Shown piece by piece: positions 43,952-52,386 of a DNA stretch of 64,000 nt (positions are counted from its first letter, which is position 1; the number at the start of each line of letters is the position of its first letter). The notes under the pieces were generated by a model. It was not told the origin of the DNA. It searched no databases and was given only the letters and a program-made list of their open reading frames with translations. The stretch spans positions 21,086 to 85,085 of the forward strand of contig CAUVYH020000026.1 of NCBI GenBank assembly GCA_963556065.3. The letters are read 5' to 3'. This DNA is from JBAXTE01 sp963556065. Lineage in GTDB: Bacteria; Bacteroidota; Bacteroidia; Bacteroidales; WCHB1-69. Both the position numbers and the translations under genes were made by a program.

Positions 43952-44286
43952 GCTTTTATTTTTTTCAGGAACTTTATTAATTCGATTCTGTCAGATCTGG
44001 TATTAGCGGCCTCTAATGCCATTACTGCCAATTGAATAACTTCATCTTCGAGTTTGTAATCTATTTCGCACAAGTTATCGATTGTGTTTTCAAGGGCAAC
44101 CAACCACTCGTTGTATTGAAGCAATTCTCTAGCTTCTTTTACAAGTAATTCGAGGTATTCTTTCTCGTTGTTTTTACCATTCCGTATTTTATTCACATTT
44201 TTTCCATCAATACCTTGAGCAAGTGACTCAAGTTGATTTATAAACTCCGTTGTTTTTTGATGTCCTATATTTGTATGTTTACTCAT
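43948..44286 (-). CDS. Small helical protein, immunity-like
   Basis: The 112-residue protein is soluble and entirely helical (EKEYLELLVKEARELLQYNE, LVALENTIDNLCEIDYKLED). Size and character are like those of many immunity proteins, but no family is recognised. It overlaps the upstream membrane-anchored gene by 8 bp and the downstream lipoprotein gene by 4 bp. Confidence 0.6.
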   Translation of the reverse strand: MSKHTNIGHQKTTEFINQLESLAQGIDGKNVNKIRNGKNNEKEYLELLVKEARELLQYNEWLVALENTIDNLCEIDYKLEDEVIQLAVMALEAANTRSDRIELIKFLKKIKA

Positions 44287-45094
44287 ACATTTCTGTCTCC
44301 TTTGGGTACAATGGTTTGTTGAACAGAGCTAAAGCACACCTGCTTAATTCCTTATGAATATTTAACGACAGGTTTTCTTTCAATTTACCGTCCATGGCAT
44401 TTTTTACTAAATGGATACTTTTTATGCTTTCATCATTTTGAGCAAAAAAAGCCATCGCTGCAACTAATTCTCCCGTATTGATATTTACCACTTTCACATT
44501 CCCTTTACAATGCCCTATGCCAAAACTTTCTGTACTTTCATCGAAATCTGGCGGTGTCATTTCTGAAAATTCAACGACCATTAAATAGACATCCTTTTCA
44601 AAATGGCTAATCTCGCTTTTAACGCTCCCGTTCCAGATTTTATGACTGATGTTGTAACTGAACGACTCTAAGCCCAAATAAACATCAATATTATTTAATA
44701 GTTCTGCTTCTCCGGGCCAGGGGTTAATATCCTTCAAATCGCTCCGATTACTTTTTTGTTCGCCAGGGTTATTGCATAAAACATCCAAGAATTTTTTCGT
44801 ACATAAATGCGGTTTGAAGTCTTTTGAAAGGTCGCTTTTGCCAACATTTGAAAATGCTTTAGTTTCCAAAGTATCGTTTGAAACCGTATTATTGACAACA
44901 CATAATTTAGTGTAAAAGGTTTCTATGCATGTAGAATCCGAAGCATTGAGCGGATGCTTGTTTGCTTCAATATATTCTTTATGCCTGTCTGATTCATGAA
45001 CCGGCTTGTAATTCATTAGGGTTTGATATCCGGCAAAAACAACGATCAGGACGATGACAAAATAAATTGATATTTTACGCGATTTCATGTCCAT
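44279..45094 (-). CDS. Membrane-anchored hypothetical protein
   Basis: The 271-residue protein starts MDMKSRK and has one N-terminal membrane segment (ISIYFVIVLIVVFAGYQTLM), after which the chain is likely periplasmic. It contains several Cys residues (CIETFYTKLCVV, DVLCNN), possibly paired. No family recognised. It is flanked by overlaps on both sides (1 bp upstream, 8 bp downstream), in a four-gene coupled set. Confidence 0.6.
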   Translation of the reverse strand: MDMKSRKISIYFVIVLIVVFAGYQTLMNYKPVHESDRHKEYIEANKHPLNASDSTCIETFYTKLCVVNNTVSNDTLETKAFSNVGKSDLSKDFKPHLCTKKFLDVLCNNPGEQKSNRSDLKDINPWPGEAELLNNIDVYLGLESFSYNISHKIWNGSVKSEISHFEKDVYLMVVEFSEMTPPDFDESTESFGIGHCKGNVKVVNINTGELVAAMAFFAQNDESIKSIHLVKNAMDGKLKENLSLNIHKELSRCALALFNKPLYPKETEMYE

Positions 45095-45576
45095 TATTTT
45101 TTGATTTTTTCTTTGTTCCAGACTTCAATGGTTTTATTATAAAACGAGCCCAATCTAATGCTATCTGCATCAATAAACAACTCAAAACTTAAACCATTTG
45201 ATTTGTAAATAATTAAAGATGAAGCAAGAGTAATTGCCTGGCTTTTTTCATTTAGTTTTATGGAATCTATTTCATGATATCGGGCAGCTTCAACTGTTTT
45301 TACATTATCCTCTATCCAATAGCTTACAATACGTCTGTTTGTAATAAAGCTCCCACCTTGTTTATATCCTTTAAATCCTGCATTCGTTTCAAACAACAGG
45401 ATTGTTTCATCATTATCAAGGTCGCATGTCTTTTTTATAAATTCAATATCTTTGGTTGTTAAATTTTTCTCATTCCGGTCGTTTGATGTACACGACATTA
45501 TAAAACCAATTAGCACAAAAAAAATTAAACATCTTTCAAGTTTTGTGAAGTTAGTTATTTTTTGCATTCGTATCAT
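45094..45576 (-). CDS. Lipoprotein-like protein with a PH-like domain
   Basis: The 160-residue protein has a hydrophobic leader ending in SCTSN (FFVLIGFIMSC), suggesting lipidation. The remainder reads like a bacterial PH domain: ETILLFETNAGF, then GGSFITNRRIVSYWIED, then EIDSIKLNEKSQ. PH-like domains bind lipids or proteins. It is the first gene of the four-gene overlapping set. Confidence 0.6.
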   Translation of the reverse strand: MIRMQKITNFTKLERCLIFFVLIGFIMSCTSNDRNEKNLTTKDIEFIKKTCDLDNDETILLFETNAGFKGYKQGGSFITNRRIVSYWIEDNVKTVEAARYHEIDSIKLNEKSQAITLASSLIIYKSNGLSFELFIDADSIRLGSFYNKTIEVWNKEKIKK

Positions 45577-45602
45577 GTTTGAATTTCATGAATTTTTTAA
45601 TA

Positions 45603-46139
45603 TTAATAATAGAATAATATCAAATCCTGCTCATGGTCCATTGCAGATTGTACCCAATCTATAAATTGATTTTTTTCTAAATCGGAATGATCGCTATTAT
45701 CAATCTTCAACTTAGCTTTTTCTAAGTTTTTATTTTCAATTGTAAACACAAGCGGATACGCTTCAGGACTTGGAAGGCGCACTAAATCATGCATTCCTAA
45801 AAAGTACATTCTAAACTCTTCATAGTCATAAAAATCATCAACTGACCAATTTCCACAATTATTACATGATAGTTCTTTTCCAAATCCATTACACAGTAAC
45901 TCCACCACGTACCAATGTTTGGCACTGTTATGACCTGTTGTAAAGGGTTTCCCATCAATGAAATCTTTTAAAATTGTTTCTGCCGGAAGCCACCCTAAAT
46001 TAATTGGCAAATCATCATTCAAGGAATGGCAATATTCTTTTGAGCTAGACAATATCTTTTGCTTCACATCATTATCAACACCACCCCTGACAGTTCTAAT
46101 TTTACTTAAATGAATTCGATATACGTTTAAATTTTTCAT
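45603..46139 (-). CDS. DUF7691-like hypothetical protein
   Basis: The frame opens at 46187 but overlaps the upstream gene; the ATG at 46139 with AAAAGAAAAAGAAG in front is the likely start, giving 178 residues (MKNLNVYRIHLSK). The segment HWYVVELLCNGFGKELSCNN and the following W recall DUF7691-type immunity-associated proteins. This is a weak match. No signal peptide. It follows the 46162 lipoprotein gene by 22 bp. Confidence 0.5.
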   Translation of the reverse strand: MKNLNVYRIHLSKIRTVRGGVDNDVKQKILSSSKEYCHSLNDDLPINLGWLPAETILKDFIDGKPFTTGHNSAKHWYVVELLCNGFGKELSCNNCGNWSVDDFYDYEEFRMYFLGMHDLVRLPSPEAYPLVFTIENKNLEKAKLKIDNSDHSDLEKNQFIDWVQSAMDHEQDLILFYY

Positions 46140-46161
46140 ACTTCTTTTTCTTTTAATGAAT

Positions 46162-46548
46162 TTAAGGATGTAAAAATTCGGCTTCACGAATTCCTATAAT
46201 TGCGAAATGATTTCCATTTGTAGGTTTCACTTCCAACTCAAAGGTTTCATCATTGGCACACCACAAGCGATAAATTAAATTATTTCCCCTGCACCCACAT
46301 TCAATAAATTTGAATCCGTGGCACAATGTTTCTTTTTTTTCCAGAAGTTGGCTCTCAGTCTCTTTTGAGATATTCGCAATGGAGTCATTATATACAAAAT
46401 TGATCAGGCTTGTTTCCACTTCTTTTTGGTTTAGCTGCCTGCACAAATCGCAGTCTTTCTTGAATTCTTGTGTGCCTGAACAGCCAAAAAACAGCATTAA
46501 TAATAAGCCGAAGAACAGTTTAAATGGTTTATTATGGATTGTTTTCAT
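46162..46548 (-). CDS. Hypothetical lipoprotein with Cys pairs
   Basis: The 128-residue protein has a lipoprotein signal (LFFGLLLMLFFGCSGT). The mature part has spaced cysteines (CDLCRQLN, ECGCRGN, WCAND), which may form disulfides in the periplasm. No family recognised. It belongs to the same-strand cluster. Confidence 0.6.
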   Translation of the reverse strand: MKTIHNKPFKLFFGLLLMLFFGCSGTQEFKKDCDLCRQLNQKEVETSLINFVYNDSIANISKETESQLLEKKETLCHGFKFIECGCRGNNLIYRLWCANDETFELEVKPTNGNHFAIIGIREAEFLHP

Positions 46549-46592
46549 TTCACTTTATTTTTTATAGAATAGTTTATAATTGCCTTCTACAA

Positions 46593-47060
46593 TTAGTTCA
46601 GGAATTCTTCTTTAAAATCTTCGGCATTCAACAAGCCATAATTGAGCAGATATCCCTTCGAATAATCCAGAAAGAAATGGGTTGTTTCGAGAAATTTCGT
46701 GTAGAACTCACTGTTTTTAGTGGAAAATACCAGTATGGTTACTGCAAGCTCATTATTTAAAGAAAGCCCTTTGAGTGCCCCATAAAAGTTATTTCGATAT
46801 AACTCAAGATAATGTTTTAGGTCATATTCATCCAATTGGAAAACTCCATTTTCGCGGTAGGTGGAAATCTCAAACCGCGCCTCTTTTTCAGGAATATTCG
46901 TAGACAACTCGTAATTTGTCCAATGATCTCCAATTTCATTAAAATAGTAATCTCCATCACTGTCCCACTGCTCACTTTCTTTTATAAAGGGACAAAAATT
47001 ATCGACATCAGGAAACCCGATGTTTTTATGAAGAACAATGAATTCGGTGAATATTTTCAT
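46593..47060 (-). CDS. Hypothetical soluble protein
   Basis: The 155-residue protein is acidic, without signal peptide or membrane segments. It is rich in aromatic residues (GDYYFNEIGDHWTNYEL, YDLKHYLELYRNNFYG). Its character is compatible with an immunity protein, but no family is recognised. It follows the paralog at 47081 by 20 bp in the same direction. Confidence 0.55.
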   Translation of the reverse strand: MKIFTEFIVLHKNIGFPDVDNFCPFIKESEQWDSDGDYYFNEIGDHWTNYELSTNIPEKEARFEISTYRENGVFQLDEYDLKHYLELYRNNFYGALKGLSLNNELAVTILVFSTKNSEFYTKFLETTHFFLDYSKGYLLNYGLLNAEDFKEEFLN

Positions 47061-47080
47061 GGTTCCGGAATAATTTGTTT

Positions 47081-47341
47081 TTAATCTTCTTCAAATCGGT
47101 CAACCTGTTTTATGTTTTTGAGATAAGAAATATACTGATCCTGTTTCCCATTTTCATCATTCGGAAAAATCGTTTCTTCACAACGAAGCAGCACCACTTT
47201 GGTATCTTCTTCATCAAGCAGAAAGTCGCCCACTTTGGCAAGAAGGGTTGGAACTTTTTTGCTTTTCATTTGAAGAAGTACTTTAGCCTCCATTTCTTGG
47301 AGAATGAATAGCCGATTACTGATTTTTCTAATGTCACTCAT
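47081..47341 (-). CDS. Small paralogous protein, copy 3 (86 residues)
   Basis: It aligns with the proteins at 42608 and 42847 over EMEAKVLLQMKSKKV, LLRCEETIFPND and the tail ISYLKNIKQVDRF. Presence of three members within 5 kb indicates duplication within the cluster. Function unknown. Confidence 0.65.
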   Translation of the reverse strand: MSDIRKISNRLFILQEMEAKVLLQMKSKKVPTLLAKVGDFLLDEEDTKVVLLRCEETIFPNDENGKQDQYISYLKNIKQVDRFEED

Positions 47342-47356
47342 AATGTTTAAAGTCAG

Positions 47357-47803
47357 TTAATCAATACACTCCTCTTGTTTTGGGTTCAATGGATATTTTT
47401 TATTCAAGTAGTCATACAACTTCACCGAAGGAAGAATTCCAAAAATTAATGGAATTAATATTTCAACTGTGCTAATACTCTCTCTCCAACCAAAATATGC
47501 GATTGAAATTCCTGTGATAAGAAAAGCACAAAGAAAACCAATGCTTCCGGCTAATAGAAATCGTTTTTTGCTAAAAATCATTCCGGCAAAAAAGCCTGTG
47601 GTCAAATGAATGGTCCAGATTATTGGGATAGTGAGACCAAAAGGATTTGTAAGGTCTTTCGTTGTATGAATTATTGAAGAGGTAAACCCATAAAAAAAGG
47701 TAATATTGAGTGGCATCAATATAAAAGATACTGCCAAAAAAACGGATATGATCAATTTGAAAACAGTAATTAGTTTTTGAAGAACGTTTTTCGTAGTTTG
47801 CAT
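47357..47803 (-). CDS. Multi-pass membrane protein
   Basis: The 148-residue protein has about four hydrophobic segments (FKLIISVFLAVSFILMPLN, TIPIIWTIHLTTGFFAGMIF, LLAGSIGFLCAFLITGISIA, VEILIPLIFGILPSV) and a polar C-terminus. No family recognised. It is 15 bp from both neighbours and so part of the same transcript. Confidence 0.6.
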   Translation of the reverse strand: MQTTKNVLQKLITVFKLIISVFLAVSFILMPLNITFFYGFTSSIIHTTKDLTNPFGLTIPIIWTIHLTTGFFAGMIFSKKRFLLAGSIGFLCAFLITGISIAYFGWRESISTVEILIPLIFGILPSVKLYDYLNKKYPLNPKQEECID

Positions 47804-47818
47804 TCGTTTACAATTTCC

Positions 47819-48202
47819 TTACAATATTCCTCTTTTTGCCTCATCAATTGCCGTTATCCATTCGTCACGTTCTGATTTCTTAACCATTAACGAAAGGCTG
47901 TATTCATTGTTAAGTTTATCTCTTAAAACGAGTCTTTTAGACAACCCGAAACGCTTGAGAGCATGTTGAACTTCTGTAATTGGAATATCAAAAATATTTT
48001 CTTCTTCTTGGTTGTCATAACCCATCGCTTTTTCCATTTTGTCTCGGATAATATTTCCCACTGCTCCATGATTAAATTTTATTCGTGCCTGTGTTCCTGA
48101 GTAGATAATTCGCTTATTCGTTAAAATCAAATACCCCTCAAGCATATTAATAGCTGATTTGAAATAACCGGCTTTGGCTTCTTTAATTACTTTTTCTTCC
48201 AT
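47819..48202 (-). CDS. PH/GRAM-like domain protein, first gene of the cluster
   Basis: An extended frame could use a GTG at 48247, but the ATG at 48202 gives MEEKVIKEAKAGYFKSAINM and 127 residues. The phrase LEGYLILTNKRIIYSG is a typical GRAM/bPH opening, and SERDEWITAIDEAKRGI a typical terminal helix. Such domains bind membranes or partners. It heads the same-strand cluster that continues to 42206. A dispersed repeat lies just upstream. Confidence 0.65.
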   Translation of the reverse strand: MEEKVIKEAKAGYFKSAINMLEGYLILTNKRIIYSGTQARIKFNHGAVGNIIRDKMEKAMGYDNQEEENIFDIPITEVQHALKRFGLSKRLVLRDKLNNEYSLSLMVKKSERDEWITAIDEAKRGIL

Positions 48203-48372
48203 TGTTTTTTTATTAGTGATTACATGTTTTGTTTCTTTTATGCGCACAAAATTAGTTGATTTTTTTGATAATACAGTTTCCTTATTTTAACAACTTTATT
48301 GTGCTTTTTTCAGATCCATATATTCTCTTATTAAATCTGACGTTTCGGTCAACTTGATGGCATTCTGGTATT

Positions 48373-48449
48373 GTCAATATTTCGTTTTTCTGTCCTTTCA
48401 CAATGGTTTACTTTTCAATTTATCGTTATCTCTGTCTTTTTTACACTTA
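48373..48449. repeat. Dispersed ~78-bp repeat, copy 2
   Basis: Matches 23750-23828 and 59147-59221 from GTCAATATTTCGTTTTTCTG to TTACACTTA. It lies between the small-gene cluster and the retropepsin gene. The left extension seen in the other two copies is not clear here. Confidence 0.8.
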
Positions 48450-48461
48450 TTCTTAGTTTTT

Positions 48462-49367
48462 TTACTCTTCATAAAAATCAGTGTATAAATTTTTGTTTAG
48501 CCTAAAGTAAATCAAGTGATTTTTGTAGTCTATGATCGTGTTAAATTTTTTCAGGAAAGCATTTCCATAAAATCCTGCTAATTTATCGGTTGCATCTGTT
48601 CCGTCTGTTGCACTAGACAGTAAAGCCGGGATACGATACAAATGTTTTTCGGCAAATCTGATTTCGGGACAGAGTACAACAGGGACTTCGAATACTGTTC
48701 CGTCTGAACCTTGTCCTCTGGCTGAACCTATTTTTATCATTTTATTAATCAGGTTATATTTTTCTAAAAACGGAGAAGCAAATGTTAACACGTCGTCTGC
48801 TCCTGTATCAAGTCCGAATAAACCTTTATATTTTTTTCCATTAATTACCACCGCGCTCTTTATACAGGTGGGATAAATATCAGAATACATTTTCAGCTTT
48901 GTAAATCCATCATAATTAATGTTCTTATCGTCTTCGTCATAAAAATTTATAACTTGTCCGTAATAATCAATTTCGACAATATGCCCCATCATCACATCTG
49001 TTCCGAGAACTCCATCGAATTCGTCAGTTCCGTACGGGATAATTGTTAAAAGAATTTCTTTTTTACGAATTGTTCCCAATGTTATTTCATTGCCGGAACT
49101 CACATCTACATCATTCTGCCCGTTCGAACCAACATTTATGGATTTCCCGTCTGTTTTAAGGTTTAGTTTCCGGGTTGATTGCTGATTAATTACGGTTCCG
49201 GCTGCACCTGTATCAAAAAGGAATTTTAAACTATCTGTGTCATTTACCTTACAATAAATATAAATATGGTTTTTTTCGATTTTAAAAGGGATTGACTCAA
49301 CCGGAATTGATTGTGAATAAAGAGATAAGGACAGAAACGATATTGTAAATGTTATTATTAATCTCAT
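48462..49367 (-). CDS. Retropepsin-like aspartic protease with signal peptide
   Basis: The 301-residue protein has a signal peptide (MRLIITFTISFLSLSLYSQS) and two Asp-Thr-Gly motifs, D52-G54 in FLFDTGAAGTVI and D187-G189 in LFGLDTGADDVL. Each is followed by the hydrophobic strand of an aspartyl protease lobe. Two lobes in one chain make a pseudo-dimeric, periplasmic enzyme. Substrate unknown. It has the dispersed repeat on its 3' side. Confidence 0.82.
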   Translation of the reverse strand: MRLIITFTISFLSLSLYSQSIPVESIPFKIEKNHIYIYCKVNDTDSLKFLFDTGAAGTVINQQSTRKLNLKTDGKSINVGSNGQNDVDVSSGNEITLGTIRKKEILLTIIPYGTDEFDGVLGTDVMMGHIVEIDYYGQVINFYDEDDKNINYDGFTKLKMYSDIYPTCIKSAVVINGKKYKGLFGLDTGADDVLTFASPFLEKYNLINKMIKIGSARGQGSDGTVFEVPVVLCPEIRFAEKHLYRIPALLSSATDGTDATDKLAGFYGNAFLKKFNTIIDYKNHLIYFRLNKNLYTDFYEE

Positions 49368-49393
49368 TTTTATATTGTGTTGTTTAAATTACA

Positions 49394-49432
49394 AATAACG
49401 TCCGCAAGTATGAAATATTGCGGATTTCGTTA
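49394..49432. repeat. Hairpin with TAACG/CGTTA ends
   Basis: TAACGTCCGCAA (49396-49407) is closely complemented by TTGCGGATTTCGTTA (49418-49432). The TAACG end and position 3' of the methyltransferase gene recall the attC-like elements, but it is much shorter. It may be a degenerate copy or simply a terminator-like hairpin. Confidence 0.5.
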
Positions 49433-49511
49433 TTTCAAACCTATCAGCCGCAAGTTAGATAGCTGCAGGAGCAGAGATCCGTAATCCACGGCACCGGCAT
49501 TTTTATATGTT

Positions 49512-50138
49512 TCACTTTTTACATACGATATACCAGAATCTTTGCGAGGGTTTGTCTGCCAAATCCTCTCTTGGTTCATTAATCACTTCGGCATCTGTCA
49601 ATCCATAATTGCCAAAATCCAGTTTAATTGAATCAGAATCATAAAAATACAATGTTAATCCGGACCAAGGTTCAAATGTGTCTTTGCTTACTTCAATTCC
49701 CTGTTTATATCTAAAATCCGTTTTTGAAATTGTCACAAAAACCATATATCCGTTAGGCTTTAGTTGATTATAACAATCTTCAATCAGTTTTACCCGTTCT
49801 TTTTCGTTTAACAAATGAATTAATGCATAACTGAAGATTCCATCATATAATTCCTGGTCAAATGGCATAGAGCTTACAGAACCGTGATATACTTTTACAC
49901 TATCTCCAAAGTGTTTTTGTGCTAAATCAATTGCAGTTTCAGAAATCTCAATCCCGGTTACCCGGAATCCATTGTCAGTAAAAATCTTAGCATTTCTACC
50001 GTAACCAAATCCAGGAATTAAGATTTTATTTAATCCGTATTTTCTAAATAATTCTAAAGTATCGATTGCAGAATCGGCTGGTTCCCAACCCCACATTTCT
50101 TGTTTATCTTTAAAGCTTGTTTCCCAAAATTCTGTCAT
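49512..50138 (-). CDS. Class I SAM-dependent methyltransferase
   Basis: The 208-residue protein has motif I KILIPGFGYGRNA (38-50), the acidic ribose-binding residue in RVTGIEISETAID, and later IFSYALIHLL and LKPNGYMVFVTI, as in small-molecule methyltransferases. The substrate cannot be deduced. It begins 46 bp after the attC-like element at 50184-50313, on the minus strand like the other cassette genes, so it may itself be a cassette cargo. Confidence 0.82.
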   Translation of the reverse strand: MTEFWETSFKDKQEMWGWEPADSAIDTLELFRKYGLNKILIPGFGYGRNAKIFTDNGFRVTGIEISETAIDLAQKHFGDSVKVYHGSVSSMPFDQELYDGIFSYALIHLLNEKERVKLIEDCYNQLKPNGYMVFVTISKTDFRYKQGIEVSKDTFEPWSGLTLYFYDSDSIKLDFGNYGLTDAEVINEPREDLADKPSQRFWYIVCKK

Positions 50139-50183
50139 ATTACTTACGGTTTAATCAATGTGTGCAGGCTTTCTTTACTTGTG

Positions 50184-50313
50184 CCTAACGGTAAATTGTA
50201 TGAGTAGTGACAGATTGCGTGGTAGTTTCCTGTCAAACCGCTACGCAGTTTGAGCGGGCTACACGCCTTAATATTTGCTACATCACCTGCCATTACTTAT
50301 ACAAAATGTTAGC
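50184..50313 (-). repeat. attC-like imperfect palindrome, copy B
   Basis: 130 bp bounded by CCTAAC (50184-50189) and GTTAGC (50308-50313). Inner ends TTGTATGAGTA and TTACTTATACAA are nearly complementary. The centre contains GATTGCG, then TTTCCTGTCAAACCGC. The element overlaps the last codons of the SIR2-like gene ending at 50293. Confidence 0.65.
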
Positions 50314-52185
50314 TTCAATAATTTTATCATTATTCTTAAGTTCTTTTTTTAATCTTTTTGATTCATTCCTATGCTTTATAGAACCAGCCAAGTCCTTTTT
50401 ATAATAAGCTAATTTTGATAAAATTAAATATGCTTTGGCTTGACCGGGAATGTCTTCAATCAGTTTTGCTGTTTTTAACGAAACATCAGCCGCATCTTCA
50501 ATTTCAGAGTACATTAAATCATTAAAATCATTTGCCTTTGGAGAAAACAGACCTATATGTAAATATCTAAAATTATTATATGCCCTATTTCTTTGAAAGT
50601 TAACGACACCTAAGAAACTATCAGTTTCAATATATAGACCATCAGTAAAATCTGTAAAATCAAGCCCTTTATGATTAAGATAATCAAATCTATTTAGTAC
50701 TCCCCACAAATGTTTTGTTTGAAAAATAGGTATTGTCAGAAAATCATTTGTCCGATTGATAATTGCTTTTAAATGAGGATCATTCCCTGAAGAATTATCT
50801 TTTGTATATTTTTGATAAAGAATGACACTAATTAACATTAATCTTCTTATTGTATGCTCAATAGGAAGAGTTAATAGTACCGTAATTAAATTCCGGTGAA
50901 CTTTATTTAATATAGATTGATAAAATAAACCAGATTCGGCTATAAGCAACATTGCACTGTTTTTATTATCGTTATCACTATTAAAAGTATTAGAATTATA
51001 ATATTTAAAAACATAATAAGTATAAAGGAAGAATGCTTTAATATTCCTACCTGATAATCTTAGTGATGCAAGGTAATGTCGCGTAAAAAATACTCTTGAA
51101 AAGTCCGACTCCTTTTTTTTCAGATATTTTCTAATTCTAAACTCTGACTCATAATAACCACAATCACGCAGGCTGTTTAAATATCTTTGAACTTCGAGAT
51201 TATAACGAATTATTATTGTCGGCGGATTTAATAAGGATAGACTTTTCTTACCATAGCCAATGCTCGAATAAAATTTAAACGCAAATTTAGTCTTCATCTC
51301 TTCTGATGGAATAATATAGTTTTCCCACCCTTCTTGCCAGTTAATTTTTGTCGTTATTTTCTTTTCAACAAAATAGTTTGGAATTATAGTTGCAAGTATT
51401 TTATCTGTTTTCCCCTTTTTTACGGTTACATTTTCTACAGGAAACGCTTCTAATATTTCAGTTATTCCCCAGCTTAATTTATCCATCCATTCTTCTTCCG
51501 GCATGTTTAATGTTTGAATTATCTCGTCATCATGGTCTATCCAAATAACTTTTGAATTTAATTTTATCTTCTCTCTATAGATTTTTTGAAAAAAAGGAAT
51601 AACATCAAAATAATCAGATGAACTGTAGCCCAAAAAAACAAAAGTATATTCTTCCTGTGCCAATAATTCCAAAAGTAATTTTTCAATCCAAGGCATTAAT
51701 CCATTTTGCAAGTTACTAATTGTTATTCCCCAATTTGTATTACTTTCTTGAATACAACCATGAATTTTTACTAATCCCCAATCAGAAGAATTAACTCCAC
51801 TTAGCGAATGAACTTCTATTTTTTCAAATTCTGATTTTTCAACTCCGATATCAAAATTTGTGGTAAAAGAATATGTTCTTTTATTCAATATATAGTTTGA
51901 AATAGTATGATGAATGTTATTAGGAGTAATATCTTTCATGAAATTTAGAACATCTAAACATTTTTCTCCAAATACTCCAATAGAATCATCAATAATTTTT
52001 TCTAATCTAGGAAATTCTTTTCCAACAACGTCCTTTTGATTTTCATAAAATTTTAAAATTTCTTTATACTCTTTATCCGGCAAAAAATAACTTAGCCATT
52101 TATCTGTCAGAGAATTGCCCAAAGGCATCCCACTGGGAAAAGAAATTCCTGCACCTGTCCAGAATATATAAGTTGTTTCTTTCAT
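50293..52185 (-). CDS. SIR2-like domain protein, probable defence effector
   Basis: The 630-residue protein carries the SIR2 NAD-binding pattern: WTGAGISFPSGMPLGNSL (9-26), TTNFD (108-112), KIHGC (140-144) and FLGYSSSDYFDVIPFF. A long C-terminal part (from about 270) is helical and TPR-like, ending in charged repeats. SIR2-domain proteins of this type deplete NAD+ in anti-phage systems. The gene starts 14 bp after the GTTAGC of one attC-like element and ends within another, so it forms a single-gene cassette. Confidence 0.78.
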   Translation of the reverse strand: MKETTYIFWTGAGISFPSGMPLGNSLTDKWLSYFLPDKEYKEILKFYENQKDVVGKEFPRLEKIIDDSIGVFGEKCLDVLNFMKDITPNNIHHTISNYILNKRTYSFTTNFDIGVEKSEFEKIEVHSLSGVNSSDWGLVKIHGCIQESNTNWGITISNLQNGLMPWIEKLLLELLAQEEYTFVFLGYSSSDYFDVIPFFQKIYREKIKLNSKVIWIDHDDEIIQTLNMPEEEWMDKLSWGITEILEAFPVENVTVKKGKTDKILATIIPNYFVEKKITTKINWQEGWENYIIPSEEMKTKFAFKFYSSIGYGKKSLSLLNPPTIIIRYNLEVQRYLNSLRDCGYYESEFRIRKYLKKKESDFSRVFFTRHYLASLRLSGRNIKAFFLYTYYVFKYYNSNTFNSDNDNKNSAMLLIAESGLFYQSILNKVHRNLITVLLTLPIEHTIRRLMLISVILYQKYTKDNSSGNDPHLKAIINRTNDFLTIPIFQTKHLWGVLNRFDYLNHKGLDFTDFTDGLYIETDSFLGVVNFQRNRAYNNFRYLHIGLFSPKANDFNDLMYSEIEDAADVSLKTAKLIEDIPGQAKAYLILSKLAYYKKDLAGSIKHRNESKRLKKELKNNDKIIEANILYK

Positions 52186-52198
52186 TATTATTGTTGTT

Positions 52199-52326
52199 GC
52201 TAACGTCGGAAGCTACACTCAGGGGCGGATTGCGGGCGATTTCCTGTCAAGCCGAAAAGCTGCCTGAGCGGAAAGATGCCCACCGAAAACCACTGCTGCC
52301 ACATTTGACGGGTAGCTGATGTTATG
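52199..52326 (-). repeat. attC-like imperfect palindrome, copy C
   Basis: 128 bp between GCTAAC (52199-52204) and GTTATG (52321-52326). Inner ends GGAAGCTACACTC and GACGGGTAGCTGA are imperfect complements. The interior has GATTGCGGGC and TTTCCTGTCAAGCCG. It lies between the HerA gene (ends 52387) and the SIR2-like gene (starts 52185). Confidence 0.65.
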
Positions 52327-52386
52327 TGTTCGCCCTTCATTTCTTTTGTCTATATTTTGTTTTTCTATCAAACAAATATGAATTAT

